Shown here in pieces: positions 32,271-45,010 of a DNA stretch of 64,000 nucleotides (positions are counted from its first letter, which is position 1; every line of letters starts with the position of its first letter). The DNA lies in NCBI RefSeq assembly GCF_023091745.1, contig NC_068912.1:55668567-55732566 (forward strand), written 5' to 3'. Source of the DNA: Budorcas taxicolor (taxonomy: Eukaryota; Chordata; Mammalia; Artiodactyla; Bovidae). The notes beneath the pieces are model-generated. The model did not search any database, had not been told where the DNA came from, and saw nothing but the letters and a program-made list of their open reading frames with translations. A program made the translations under genes and the position numbers.

Positions 32271-35200
32271 CAGTTCAGTTTAGTCGCTCAATTATGTCCG
32301 ACTCCTTGCGACCCCATGAGCCACAGCACGCCAGGCCTCCCTGTCCATCACCAACTGCCAGAATCTACCCAAATCCATAGCACTGAGTTGGTGATGCCAT
32401 CAAACCATCTCATCTTCTGTCATCCCCTTCTCATCCTATCCTCCCTCAATCTTTCCAAGCATCCGGGTCTTTTCCAATGAGTCAGCTCTTCACATAAGTT
32501 GGCCAAAGTATTGGAGTTTCAGCTTCAGCATCAGTCCTTCCAATGAACGCCCAGGACTGATCTCCTTCAGGATGGACTGGTTGGATCTTCTTGCAGTCCA
32601 AGGGACTCTCATGAGTCTTCTCCAGCACCACAGTTCAAAAGCATCAGTTTTTTGGTACTCAGCCTTCTTTATAGTCCAACTCTCACATCCATATATGACT
32701 ACTGGAAAAACCATACCCTTGACTTAGACGGACCTTTGTTGACAAAATAATGTCTCTGCTTTTGAATATGCTATCTAGTTTGGTCATAACTTTCCTTAGA
32801 AGGAGTAAGGATCTTTTAATTTCATGGCTGCAATCACCATCTGCAGGGATTTTGGAGCCCAAAAAATGTCTGTCACTGTTTCCACTGTTTCCCCATTTAT
32901 TTGCCATGAAGTGATGGGACCAGATGCCATGATCTTAGTTTTCTGAATGTTGAGCTTTAAGCCAACTTTTCCAATCTCTTCTTTCAATTTCATCAAGAGG
33001 CTCGTTAGTTCTTCTTCACTTTCTGCCATAAGGGTGGTGTCATCTGCATATCTGAGGTTATTGATATTTCCTCCGGCAATCTCGGTTCCAGCTTGTGCTT
33101 CCTCCAGCCCAGCGTTTCTCATGATGTACTCTGCATATAAGTTAAATAAGCAGGGTGACAATATATAGCCTTGATGGACTCCTTTTCCTATTTGGAATCA
33201 GTCTGCTGTTTCATGTGCAGTTCTAACTGTTGCTTCCTGACCTGCATACAGGTTTCTCAAGAGGCAGGCCAGGTGATCTGATAGTTTGATATCTCTTTCA
33301 GAGTTTTCCACAGTTTATTGTGATCCACGCAGTCAAAGGCTTTGGCATAGTCAATAAAGCAGAAATAGATGTTTTTCTGGAACTCTCTTGCTTTTTCAAT
33401 GATCCAACGGATGTTGGCTATTGATCTCTGGTTCCTCTGCCTTTTCTAAATCCAGCTTGAACATCTGGAAGTTCACAGTTCATGTATTGTTGAAGCCTAT
33501 GCTTGGAGAATTTTGAGCATTACTTTACTAGCGTGTGAGATGAGTGCAATTGTGTGGTGGTTTGAGCATTTTTTGGCATTACCTTTCCTTGAGATTGGAA
33601 TGAAAACTGACCTTTTCCAGTCCTGTGGCCACTGCTGAGTTTTCCAAATTTGCTGGCATATTGAGTGCAGCACTTTCACAGCATCATCTTTGAGGATTTG
33701 AAGTAGCTCAACTGGAATTCCATCACCTCCACTAGCCTTGTTTGTAGTGATACTTCCTAAGGCCCACCTGACTTCACATTCCAGGATTTCTGGCTCTAGG
33801 TGAGTGATCACACCATTGTGATTATCTGTGTCATGAAGATCTTTTTGGTACAGTTCTTCTGTGTATTCTTGCCACTTTTTCTCAATATCTTCTGCTTCTC
33901 TTAGGTCCCCACCATTTCTCTCCTTTATTAAGTCCATCTTTACATGAAATGTTCCCTTGGTATCTCTAATTTTCTTGAAGAGATCTTTAGTCTTTCCCAT
34001 TCTATTGTTTTCCTCTGCTTCTTTGCATTGCTTGCTGAGGAGGGCTTTCTTATCTCTCCTTGCTGTTCTTTGGAACTCTGCATTCAAATGGGTATATCTT
34101 TCCTTTTCTCCTTTGCTTTTCACTTCTCTTCTTTTCACAGCTATTTGTGAGGCCTCATCAGACAGCCATTTTGCTTTTTTGCATTTCTTTTTCTTGGGGA
34201 TGGTCTTGATTCCTGTCTCCTGACAATGTCCCAAACCTCTGTCCATAGTTCATCAGGCAGTTGGTCTATCAGATCTAGTCCCTTAAATCTACTTCTCCCT
34301 TACACTGTATAGTCATAAGGGATTTGATTTAGGTCATACCTGAATGGTCTAGTGTTTTCCCCCACTTTCTTCAATTTAAGTCTTAATTTGGCAATAAGGC
34401 GTTCATGATCTGAGCCTCAGTCAGCTCCCATCTTGCTTTTGCTGACTGTATAGAACTTCTCCATCTTCAGCGTCAAAGAATATAATCAATCTGATTTTGG
34501 TGTTGACCATCTGGTGATGTCCATGTGTAGTGTCTTCTCTTGTGTTGTTGGAAGAGGGTGTTTGCTATGACCGGTGCCTTCTCTTGACAGAATTCTGTTA
34601 GCCTTTGCACTGCTTCAATCTGTACTCCAAGGTCAAATTTGCCTGTTACTCCAGGTGTTTCTTGACTTCCTACTTTTGCATTCCAGTCTCCTATAATGAA
34701 AAGGACATCTTTTGGGGGTGTTAGTTCTTATAGGTCTTCATAGAACTGTTCAACTTCAGCTTCTTCAGCATTACTAGTTGGGGCATAGACTTGGATTACC
34801 ATGATATTGAATGATTTGCCTTGGATATGAACAGAGATCATTCTGTCATTTTTGAGATTGCATCCAAGTACTCCATTTTGGACTCTTTGTTGACTATGAT
34901 GGCTACTTCATTTCTTCTAAGGGATTCCTGCCCACATTAGTAGATATAATGGTCATCTGAGTTAAATTCACCCATTCCAATCCATCTTAGTTTGCTGATT
35001 CCTAGATTGTTGATTTTCACTCTTGTCATCTCTTCTTTGACCACTTCCAATTTACCTTGATTCATGGACCTAACATTCCAGGTTCCTATGCAATACTGCT
35101 CTTTACAGCACCAAAACTTGCTTCTATCACCAGTCACATCCATAGCTGGGTGTTGTTTTGCTTTGGCCCCATCCCTTCATTCTTTCTGGAGTTATTTCTC

Positions 35201-35600
35201 CACTGATCTCCAGTAGCATATTGGGCACCTGCTGACCTGGGGAGTTCATCTTTCAGTGTCCTATATTTTTGCCTTTTCCTACTGTTCATGGGGTTCTCAA
35301 GGCAAGAATACTGAAGTGGTTTGCCCTTCCCTTCTCCAGTGGACCACATTCTGTCAGACCTCTCCACCATGACCCATCCATCTTGGTTGGCCCCACATGG
35401 CATGGCTTAGTTTCCTTAAGTTACAGAAGGCTGTGGTCCATGCGATCAGATTGGCTAGTTGTCTGTGATTGTGGTTTCAGTCTGTTTGCCCTCTGATGCC
35501 CTCTCTCAGGGCCTACCATCTTACTTGGATTTCTCTCACCTTGGACGTGGGGTATCTCTTCATGGCTGCTCCAGCAAAGTGCAGCCGCTGCTACCTTTAC
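32271..35600 (-). mobile_element. BovB LINE copy 6, near full-length (3.3 kb)
   Basis: The 3' tail begins at 32271 ('CAGTTCAGTTTAGTCGCTCA'). The element runs on the minus strand through the RT, endonuclease and 5' region, which ends around 35585-35600 ('CAGCAAAGTGCAGCCGCTGC'). The length matches the known ~3.3-kb BovB. Possible target-site duplication: CTTTGCAG (32265-32272) and CTTTGTAG (35600-35607), one mismatch. It is the only copy in the window that includes the 5' region and endonuclease N-terminus. Confidence 0.93.
32490..35403 (-). pseudogene. BovB endonuclease-RT remnant (copy 6)
   Basis: Reading the minus strand from the right: 35403-35134 covers the upstream region. 35143-34937 is the endonuclease N-terminus (IGTWNVRSMNQGKL block, where the conserved Asn is the metal-binding residue, and MGEFNSDDHYIY). 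The GDWNA motif near 34690 is intact. A stop (TGA at 34419-34417) replaces the Cys before GSDHE. The linker and RT start are open at 34246-33497 (249 codons, ending ISHASKVMLKILQA, with ASGGDGIPVEL). 33161-32796 contains an intact LRYADDTTL motif. 32714-32490 contains VVIYGCESW and RRLMRVPWT. Multiple shifts and stops separate these frames, so it cannot make the full protein. Confidence 0.88.
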
Positions 35601-35607
35601 TTTGTAG

Positions 35608-36865
35608 TAAATAATTTAGATGGATAGGATACAGTGATTTTCCACAATGCTCATTGACTCAAAATATACAAACAAGTGGAAATTGTTTATTCCCCTAATT
35701 TTACAGATTTTCTGCTAGCTCCAAAGGAAGATAAAACCCATTTTGTCAGCAAATACCATGACTGCAAAAAGTGGACTGGCACCTCTTATGTCCTTAAAAT
35801 AACTGTCAGAATTCATGGACACCACCGCAATGTTGTGGAAAGCCTATCATAAGATACAATATTCACATAGCTGCCAACCACCTATAACAAGTGCCAGACA
35901 TCAATAACTGTCCACATTGTCAAAGGAAAGCAGTGAGGACAAGCACCAGTGATACCGCAACCAACATTGTAATAGCTAACCAACAGGACAATATTAATTC
36001 ATGATCACAGCAGCCTTTGAAGCTAGCCAGAGATGGAAAAAATCAAAACAAAAAAACCCCACAACAATAGAATGAATTCAATCAGACCATCCAGGCTGGT
36101 TAAGGCCCATGGAGTAATCAGAGGCCAGCCAAAACCCCAAATTACCCATTCAGGCTCTTAGGAGCAGAGGAATTGCAGAAGTTGTGGTTCAAAGGTGGTG
36201 CTTTTTTGTCTGCTACAGATTTTCACAGGCTCTTTTTTCATCCATTGGGGGTGGGAAAAAAGACCCTTGGCATCCTTTCTCCTGGTAAAGAGACAATTAG
36301 AAGATCCTGCTAGAGATTTGAGGAACTTGAGAGTTTCCTATCCCCAATCCCCTCAATTACATTTGTAAAGATTGAGACCCAGAGAAGCTAACTAATTGCT
36401 CAAAGTCATACTGCCAGTTCTTGGGAATGTCTGAGACTAGAAGATAGATTTGCTATACTAGATTCTGTACATTAGTCTTTCCAGGCTTCCTGTCTACTCT
36501 CCTTTGATTTTGTAAGAGCAAGAATCCTTTTCTCCTTGTTATTTTAGCTGGCAGCCTAAGAATGTGGGAAGAACTGAAGGTGGGAATGGCAAAATAATGA
36601 AATCCTAGACGAAGAAATGTATTGTCATTCTTCTGGGACTTATTTTTACAGTGACTGGTCTTGTCACTCAGTAAACCTAGATTCCATGACTTCACAAATG
36701 TATAGTTTACATTTTCTACACTATTTCCAAGGTCCAGAGTCTGCATTGTTTTTGTGTTAACATGCTTAATTCCAGGCAAACACTGAAAGTTCCTACGAAT
36801 GCCTAAATGACATTCAGAAAGTATCCTCAGATCTAGGAAAACATAAGTCATTTAAAGGACTTGAT
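35608..36865. other. Unique DNA, one anonymous 132-codon frame
   Basis: No repeat recognised in most of it. An MIR-like scrap ('TTGAGACCCAGAGAAGCTAA' at 36371-36390) lies at about 36350-36430. The minus-strand frame at 36453-36851 is the longest open frame in this window outside recognised repeats (132 codons). It shows no signal peptide, domain or motif that I can name and is more likely chance than a gene. Confidence 0.4.
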
Positions 36866-36867
36866 AC

Positions 36868-37088
36868 TTGCTGTTGTTGTTAAGTCACTAAGTTGTGTCT
36901 TACTCTTTTGTGATGACATGGACTGTAGCCTGCCAGGCTCCACTGGGCATGGGATTTCCCAGGCAAGCATACTGGAGTGGGTTGTCATTTCCTTCTCCAG
37001 GGTATCTTCCCTACCCAGGGATCAAACCCACATCTCCTGAATTGGCAGGTGGATTCTTTACCACTCACTAAGCCACCAGAGAAGCCTG
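36868..37088 (-). mobile_element. Bov-tA SINE (minus)
   Basis: (GTT)n start at 36872-36880, then 'GTCACTAAGTTGTGTCTTAC', 'CACTGGGCATGGGATTTCCC' and 'CACTAAGCCACCAGAGAAGC'. Slightly diverged. No clear target-site duplication. Confidence 0.9.
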
Positions 37089-39955
37089 TTTATATTTAGA
37101 CTGCGTTAAAGTATAGAAATTCTCCTCTTTATGTTTCCACCAAACCTTAGTAGCATCCTGTTCCCAGAGAGGTTAGGTTTGCAGAATGCTCACTTACTGC
37201 TAAAAACGAACTTGTTTTATAAACAACAGTTTATTCTTACAAACACTGGTTTTGTGGAATTGTGCTAGAAAGCTCTGGATTTTGAGTTACAAGAACTGAG
37301 AGATTTTAAGACTCTGATTGGCTACTTATTAGCAAATACTGTGCACCAAAGATAGCAATGATTAAGATTAAATGGAAAAACATATGTACATGCATTGTAT
37401 AAACTATAGTGCATTGTACAAATGTCAGAGTTTATTATTTTGCTCACAGTCTAATAGGTATTTGAATTTACTATATTGAAATAATTTATATTTATATAAA
37501 ATATTTTCTATATGATTGATAGAGATTATGTCCAGATTGGAGATGTTTATTGATAAGCTTCCTATTTAATTTTTGTGACCTATTTATTTTAATAAGACAG
37601 TTTACTTTATAGCTGACTTGAAATTTGCCTCAAATATTCAATTGACAGTGACTACAGCTATCAGACCCACTGTTTATGGTGCAAAAATCAAACTGAACGT
37701 TTATAAAAATTTCCACAGAAGATTCCAGCTAATGAAAGCATCATTTGTGGTGTACTAAAACATGCGCACACATAGGTATTGCCCCATTTATCAGACATGA
37801 GAGCTAATTATCTCATACACCACTATATCTCTTCCACTCTCTGCATTTCAATTCCCAATATTAACACATAGGTGGTCAAGCTGACCATCGAATAGCCTGC
37901 ATGAGCATGAATGCATTAAATAATTTAATGTTGGAAGAGTTTATTAAACTGCCACATTCTAATCAGCATGCATACCTGCCTTCATTAATTTTGCACCGGT
38001 CCATGGTGTGTCTCCACAGCCAACACGGAGAGCACTAATGTTAATAGGGGCTCTTAACAAACAGGACCAGTTAATCAAGGAAAATTTACTATTAACCACA
38101 TGACCATGCATACTGCAGTCTAATTACAATCTGATTTAACCCTCACCCTGCCACACCCATTTAAACATCTTTCATATTATTTGTCAATGAAACTGCAGAA
38201 AATAAGGCATCATTATTTCATTAGAGTAAGAGAGACATTTGCATTCACACATAATGGTGAAGATGAGAGGTTTTCTGATTGCCACAGTTCCATGTTGAAG
38301 CTATTCCGTTTTGTTAAAGATCACTATGAAGAGAGTCTTGGTCCTGGCTCCTAAATATTTTTAATTCTCTGAAAATAGTTGATTACAAAGAGAGAGTTTC
38401 TCTGAAAGAACATCCATAGTCTGAACTGGTTCAGGAGAAATAGAGGATTTGGCAAGTTTCAGGTTATTGCTATGTGAATGTTTTAATATAATGTAGGTTA
38501 TTTTGTTTGACTTTAACAAACGAATCTGAGATATTAACACTAAGCCTGAGCATACTAGAAGCCCATCATTTAACCAAATTTGTCTACTTCAATACCAGTG
38601 AACTGGAGAGATACCATGACTGTCTGTTTGAAGGAATATATAAAAAGGAAAAGAAATTGTGGCCAGTGATTTTTTTTTTTTTTTTTCTCATTTGTTTTGT
38701 TTTACTTCTTCACTTTGTCATGGTTTCTGTTTTATCCCTTTGGGTCACACAAGTTTGTGTGTATTTACAGTCCATTTCTGGTTTAGTGATTATGCCATTT
38801 TCAGTGAAGAAGTACGACTTCTGAATCAGGGTAAGAAAGAAAGCTTTGAGAATTTAGAAATCTCAGTGCTGATATTTATGAAATATCAAAGACAGAAGTT
38901 ACAACACTTTTGTCAGTTTTGGCCTTATGACCCTCTTGCTCCTTGAAATATTAGCCCACACTGAAGGGACCAAGGAAATATCCCAGCAGTTGGCAAAACT
39001 TTCAGCTTGATTACTGAAAGGACTTTTAAAATACTTTCTTGAAAGACTGTACCCTGTTTTAGACATTTCTTCCATTAGGTTTGATAAAGACTCTTTCCCT
39101 ATAATATATTTTATTTTAGGTCAAATTATCCTGCTTTGATGATACAGGCAATCCAACATGGGTTAGCTATGAGATCAGATGAACTGCATTTTTATACGGA
39201 GTAGGTTTGGGCAGAAGAAACTATTTTATTCTGTATCATAGGATGGTAGTTCTATATCTGGATTACATTTTCTCTTCTTGTGACTCTTGGATTTGGAAGT
39301 GATTTTTACAGTCGTCCTTTTGATAAAGCAGCAATTATATCTAGATTTTTTTGCTACATTATGTGGTGGTCTTACCTGTTGGAATATCAACACTATCAAA
39401 TGCAGAGTTGATTGGATAGCATTGTATTTACAGAAGAATGGTCCACAAGGAACCTCCAACTAATGGTCCACAAGGAGCCTTGGAGGAACATTTAAAGAGT
39501 GATGTGATATACAAACTTCAATGTATACAATTTACCACTAATCTGCTCACTCCTGGAGATGATGTTAATCCTCCAGCGCCAAGCCCAGTATCAAGTAGAC
39601 CAGGGTGAGAGCTGGCAGAAAAGGCTGTCTATGCTGCAGACCCCTAGAATGAAATATGAGGGGATACACATGTCACTCTCTTTTAGGGCTCCAATTTTTT
39701 AAAAAAGGGAGAGGAACAGTATTTGTTTTCTCTGTTACAGTTGCTAAGAAATCATAGAGTAATAGCATAGTCAAAGCAAGAAAAAAATTTGAATTTAGCC
39801 AAGAATAAAGTATTTTCCCACTTGAATGGTGCAGTGTTTTCAGAAATGGTTCACAAACTGTATAAATAACATTGTTTGATATTTTATATGTAGGATACCT
39901 TTGCTTTGTTTCACTTATGTGTTGTCATTTTGATATTTTGATGAAGTTTTGTCTG
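37089..39955. other. Unique DNA with candidate conserved non-coding element and T17 run
   Basis: No gene recognised. 37745-38230 is repeat-free and dense in TAATTA / ATTAAT homeodomain-type cores. T17 lies at 38670-38686. Frames at 38507-38824 and 38659-38946 both run through the poly-T and are low-complexity Phe-rich artefacts. Confidence 0.45.
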
Positions 39956-39959
39956 TGTA

Positions 39960-40110
39960 TATGGTTGTCTAAGGAAGCTGTGAGGTGTAGTGGAAAAACG
40001 TTCAAGGGTTGGGAGCTTTGCATTGTGTTTCTAGCTCTGCTCAGTTCCCTCATTTGTAAAGAGGGAGTGTTAGATTAGCTAATTTCTCAGGATGTTTGAA
40101 CATGTTGATT
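39960..40110 (-). mobile_element. MIR-like fragment (minus)
   Basis: 'GGTGTAGTGGAAAAACGTTC', 'TTTCTAGCTCTGCTCAG', 'CCCTCATTTGTAAAGAGGGA' resemble a diverged reverse-complement MIR. Confidence 0.45.
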
Positions 40111-40168
40111 TTAAGTATATGGGGTAATAGAATCTAAGAGACAATATAGAACGTAGGGTTCCCTTCAA

Positions 40169-40215
40169 AGTTTCAGGAACTTTGAAAGTTCCTGAAACTG
40201 TCCATACCTGGACAG
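40169..40215. repeat. Two adjacent perfect hairpins
   Basis: First: arm AGTTTCAGGAACTTT (40169-40183), 1-base loop G, arm AAAGTTCCTGAAACT (40185-40199), a 15-bp perfect stem. Second: CTGTCCA (40198-40204), loop TACC, TGGACAG (40209-40215). No repeat family explains it. It is not a typical pre-miRNA because the loop is too tight and the stem too short. Confidence 0.8.
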
Positions 40216-43200
40216 TCAGGGGGATGGTAAATGATGACTTTCCTTCCTTTCTTTCTTTTTTAAAAATTTCATGTTAAAAGAAAGGGCACCCAATTCCAAG
40301 TCCTTTACTTTATTCCTTTATTTTACTCCTTATAAAATGTACAAATTCCAAACCGAGAGCTGATAATGCAACAGTACTCTACCTGAGTCATAAATATAAT
40401 TTAGTTTGGAAATGCCATATGATAACCCCATATAAAGTCTTGTTCATCAAAGGACTCAGCCTTCAGGTGATGATGTTACTTTGATTATTTCACACATTAT
40501 TTACATAGGGAAGATCCAAAAGGCACATTCGACGTCCAATTTAAGAAAGAAAGCTCAAATGTGATTAATTCTGAAAATATGAAAGGATAGAAATGTAAAA
40601 TTGGCTATACATTAACATGCAGAGACTATATATATACATATGTACACACACACATATACACATACGTTATGACTGAACACGAGAGAAAAATTCCAGTGTC
40701 GTGTAAGTGGAAGAAATATGAGCAAAATAAATAAACAGCATTTACTCTTTATTCAGTAGTTTTGTCTAGATTCACAGAAAGTGTACAGCAGCCAAGACAG
40801 CACAACTACAAGGTGCTGGACCATTTCATTAGTAATCCCAGTCAGCTGGAGCCAAGAGCCAGGAAAGGAGAGTGTGGAATGGGGGGGTCAGGTGGTGAGC
40901 TTGATGCCAGGTTTATAGCCTTAGCTACCATTCAAGGAGGGTGAAACCCAGCAGGAAAACACTGAGAGTGCCCACTTGTGAGTGTGTATGTGCGCCTGTT
41001 AAGTGCATGTGCAGACGTGCACAGGTACACGAGTCGGCTAAATCAGTAACTGGAGTTTTCCTGGGGGAAGGCAACCTGGAAGAATGAAGGAATGCAATGG
41101 AAGAGATCTTTGATCTGCTTCATCTACGTGTATTTACTGTGTTAGCCCAACATGCCATTGACAATTATTTTGAGACATAGATAAGAAAAAGGAGATTGTA
41201 TGGAAAAGAAATTAAAAGGGAAAGGGCAACCTTGAAGCCCAGAAATGCAAGCTAAAACAAAAAAACACTTTCCGTTTCCTTTAGTTATTTTTCCTGTATC
41301 TTCTCTTTCTTCCTTGGTAATGTCAACTTACTATGATCTTTCTCTGGGTAACAGATAAGTAGTTTCAGGTGGAGCCGAAACTCATCCTTAGTTTATACTT
41401 TCTTAGGGTAATAGAACATCCAGTACCAAGTACCTAGTCCAACAAAATTGTCCATTTGCTCAGACATTCCTGGTCGCCAATAGGAGATGAGCTGTAATAT
41501 GAAATTCGCTTTGCAAGGGACAAACTTTAACAATTTATACTGCAAAACTCCTATAAAGATCCAACAAACAATATTTTCCATTGTACTTGTGTTACTACCA
41601 TTGAAAGAACCAAGGTCAGAGCACATATTCATTTGAGATGGGAGACAAGACTGAGCATTTTGCTCAGAAAATTGGCTCCAAAATACACAAAGAAAGTCGC
41701 AGAATGGATTTTAATAAATGTGGTATTACATACCAACATTATGTGATATTATGCCAACTTAATTAAATGTTAAATTTAGTATTCATTAAAACTTCACTGC
41801 ATTTGAAAACAATTTGTAGGTTTAGATTTTCTCACTTTGTGAAATTTTCAACTGTGCATCGTAATTGCTGAGAGTTCAGAACAAGTTGTAAACCAAGTCG
41901 GTTACTAGTAGCCAAATGATTTCAAAAGCAAATTTACATGTATTTTTTTGAAAAAAAAAAATTATACCAATATTAGGTTAAATGTGGATCCTGGGTACAT
42001 TTTTAGTAAGTGTTGATGTATGGTGGGGAGAGGGGAAAGACTTCCAAATGTAAAAGGGCTTAAGGCCAGTGAAGTGAGAAAGAATCTGGTTAAAGAGTCA
42101 ATTGTTTTAAAGTGACTTTATAGAAGGCACTGGTGTTTTAAGGGATTATTTCTAGAATTGTCTGAAGGTGACCAAGCTGCATCGTTTATCCTTAAGCACT
42201 CTCAATTGAAGGGCATCCAGCTAGTCTTGGATATCCGCGGGGATGGCGGATGATTATATGAAACCTTTGCAGCAGGAAGTCTTTCCCTGCTGGCTTGATA
42301 CAGCTCATGGACACCCAGCACTGCCTGGAACAGGTTGTTAACTATAATGATACCCTAGATGTAGGCTCTCTTTGACTTTCTAGGCTCTTCACATGAGCTC
42401 TTGTAACCTTGCTCTATTTCACATAAAGCCATATGGGCCAAATTTGTCTTGTACACAGCTCAGCGTGTCTTGAAGGAAGAGTTTTTCTCTCAAGATGTAG
42501 CTGGGCTTGGGATGTCTGTCCCATTAAGAAGACTTTCCCCAAATCAACATTATGTGGTTTCTTGGAGAAATTCCTCTCATGACAGGAGTTTTTCCTTTCT
42601 ATTCAGGGTTCTGTCTTCACCCTAATAATCTAGGATAAATGAAAGTGTTGAGTAATGTTTATTTACATCAGACTAGAAAAGAAAAAGAGAGCAATTGTCC
42701 TGAGTCACAAGAAGAGTCTCCACCTTTATCTTGAGACAGAAGCTTAAGTAAGGCTGGTATTTTTTTTTAATGCTTGCTTTGAGCAAGCACATGATTGGCT
42801 TTATCATAACTGGCCTTCACTAAGTGGCATTATGTGCTGGGCTGGAACTTTTTTCTCAGTTGGACAGAGTGGATCGTTGTAATTCACACTACTGCTTTTC
42901 AGAAGGATACAACACTATTTCTTCTTTCTCCTCTTACCCTCTTCCTTCCCCTGGCTCCTGTCTCCTCTCTCCATCCTTGCTTTCTACTTTGACTGTCTTT
43001 TGGGCAAACTTCTAATTGAAATCTACATCTTTCTCTCTCTTAGGTCTACTTTCCTCTAGAAAAGACTCATTCTTATAAAAATCATGATAGTTTGACAAGC
43101 TGAGGGCAATTACCTAATCAATACCAGTCAGAATGAGAAGCCCATGATGGATGCCCCTTTGGATTGAAAGAAAAGCAGCAGAGATATATTAAATTAGACT

Positions 43201-44585
43201 CATCTCATTTGGCCCATCACCAGAGGATCCTGAAGCAAGGTAATTTGGCCTTTAAAAAACTGAGAGACCGTCTGCATCACCCCAGTATGAAGAAAGGTCT
43301 AAGACAGGGTAATTAGAGAATTTCAACAATTGCTTGCTTTTCAAGAAAGATTTTTTTCAAAGTCTTTTGGAGCTCAAACTAGAAATTAAAGAAAATTAGT
43401 AAGCCCATTTCCTCAGTTCCTGTAGACTAGGTGGGGATATTCCATGAGACAACGTGGGCATAGGAAAGAATGAAAAGAAATCATTGCTACCCTTCAGACA
43501 CCATAATTCTTAACCTACCCTTTTCAACTTGGCAGGTTAATAAACGTTTTAATTATACTTTTAGCTTGATACTTCTTCTAAAGCCAAACAGTAAATCTCT
43601 TTAGATTGTGTTGTCATTGGCCGTTAACATCGCTAACAAGGCAATAGATCTCAGGTATTTAGCCATCATTACTTCTCTTTGGTTCAAATCATCAGAATCA
43701 ACAACAGCACACTCAGAGAAACTAATGCACACTTGAACCTAAACATCACTATGAAAAGGTGACCTCTACCCAATGACAATGCACATTTTTAAATGGTTGT
43801 ACAGTTACAGAAATGAACCGTGATTTAAATGTTTATTTAAATCACAACTTACAGTATTTTTCTCAACTATTTCCTCTTCATCTAATTCAAAGTTCAATGA
43901 CCCTGATAAGTCGCAAGCAAAAGACACCAGGGTTAAACATTTGGGGGATCTGGCATGGCACGCTCTGCTTATAGAAATCCAGAGAATTGCTTAGGAAGTT
44001 GTCTTTTTATTCAGTGTCCTCAAACTTTAGATGCATAAAAGTGGCCTAGACAGCATAATCCAGTATGCTTGGGAAGGATCCAGTTATCTGCATTTTCGTA
44101 AGTGTCCCCAAGTGATACTATGCTGGTGGTCCACGGACAACACGTTAAGCAACAGTACATCTCATTCTCTTTTCTATTAGCCTTCTGGCATTGCGGGAAG
44201 TACACCAGGTTAAGATGATGAGAATCAATCACTTTGTGCACAAGCTACCATGGAAATGGACTGAGGCTCATTCAGTCTAATAACACAGTCCAAGGCTTTG
44301 ATGTTCTGTCACTTGCCTGTGAAGAACTGCCACTTTTCCTCCTCCAGCTGGCATCTCTTTGTTTTTCAGGTCATTCTGTTGAAATATATTCTATTTGCAA
44401 GAGTGTTCTATGGAAAATGATGAGTTATTATTTCATCTTTTACCAACAAATATGTGCTTTTCCCTTTTTACATGGCAGCCAGTTTTCAGTCTCTTCCTAA
44501 GTAGACGGGAACTCCCTTGCCAGGAAGAAGATAAATTTGTAAATTAATTCATTTCAGTCAGTTATAATTGAGGCCTTCAACGCCA
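40216..44585. other. Long repeat-poor region, no gene recognised
   Basis: About 4.4 kb. Contains a TA/CA microsatellite at 40627-40670, a TG-rich stretch at 40980-41030, an A10-12 run near 41952, an 8-bp hairpin TGCTTGCT-TTG-AGCAAGCA at 42771-42789, and an 11-bp hairpin at 43820-43845. A small CpG-containing patch (ATATCCGCGGGGATGGCGGA) lies at 42231-42250. Open frames are all under 90 codons and without motifs. Confidence 0.45.
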
Positions 44586-44589
44586 TCAC

Positions 44590-45010
44590 CTTTTGTGCAT
44601 TTTGCTCACTCAAACCAACCACACTGACTCCCTCTTTCTCAAACAGGTTAGGCCCACTCCCTCTTTAGGTCATTTATCTTAGCTGTTTCCTCTGTTTGGG
44701 ACTCTCTCCTCCCAGATGCCCACTCTAAGTCTTTGCTAAAATCCAACCTCTGCCTCTCTCTCTTGATCCATCCACCAAGAAGATCTCTCTTTCTATATAT
44801 ATATTACTTTGCCCCCATATAACTTATTTCCTTATAATGTATTATTGAATTCACTTAAAAATAGTGTTGTCAGTTTCTCTTACCCACAGGTTATAAACTC
44901 CACAAAGGTTGGAATTTTATTTTTTAGGTCGGTGCATAACAGGTAAATCAAACTCTGACACACAATGAGTGATTCATAAATAAATAAATAGATAGATATT
45001 TGTTAGGTGA
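44590..45010 (+). mobile_element. Ancient L2 LINE 3' end (plus)
   Basis: 'CCAGATGCCCACTCTAAGTC', 'TGCTAAAATCCAACCTCTGC', 'CCACAGGTTATAAACTCCAC' and the tail 'CACAATGAGTGATTCATAAA' with an ATAA-rich end follow the L2 3' end in order. Confidence 0.65.

Noticed and set aside
38507..38946. Overlapping Phe-rich frames that look like a membrane protein
   Set aside because: Hydrophobicity comes from the T17 run at 38670-38686 translated as Phe.
40169..40199. Hairpin considered as a microRNA precursor or rho-independent terminator
   Set aside because: The loop is one base and the stem 15 bp, too short for a pre-miRNA. Bacterial terminators do not apply.
42225..42255. CpG-containing patch considered as a CpG island or promoter
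   Set aside because: Only about 30 bp, with AT-rich surroundings and no further promoter elements.
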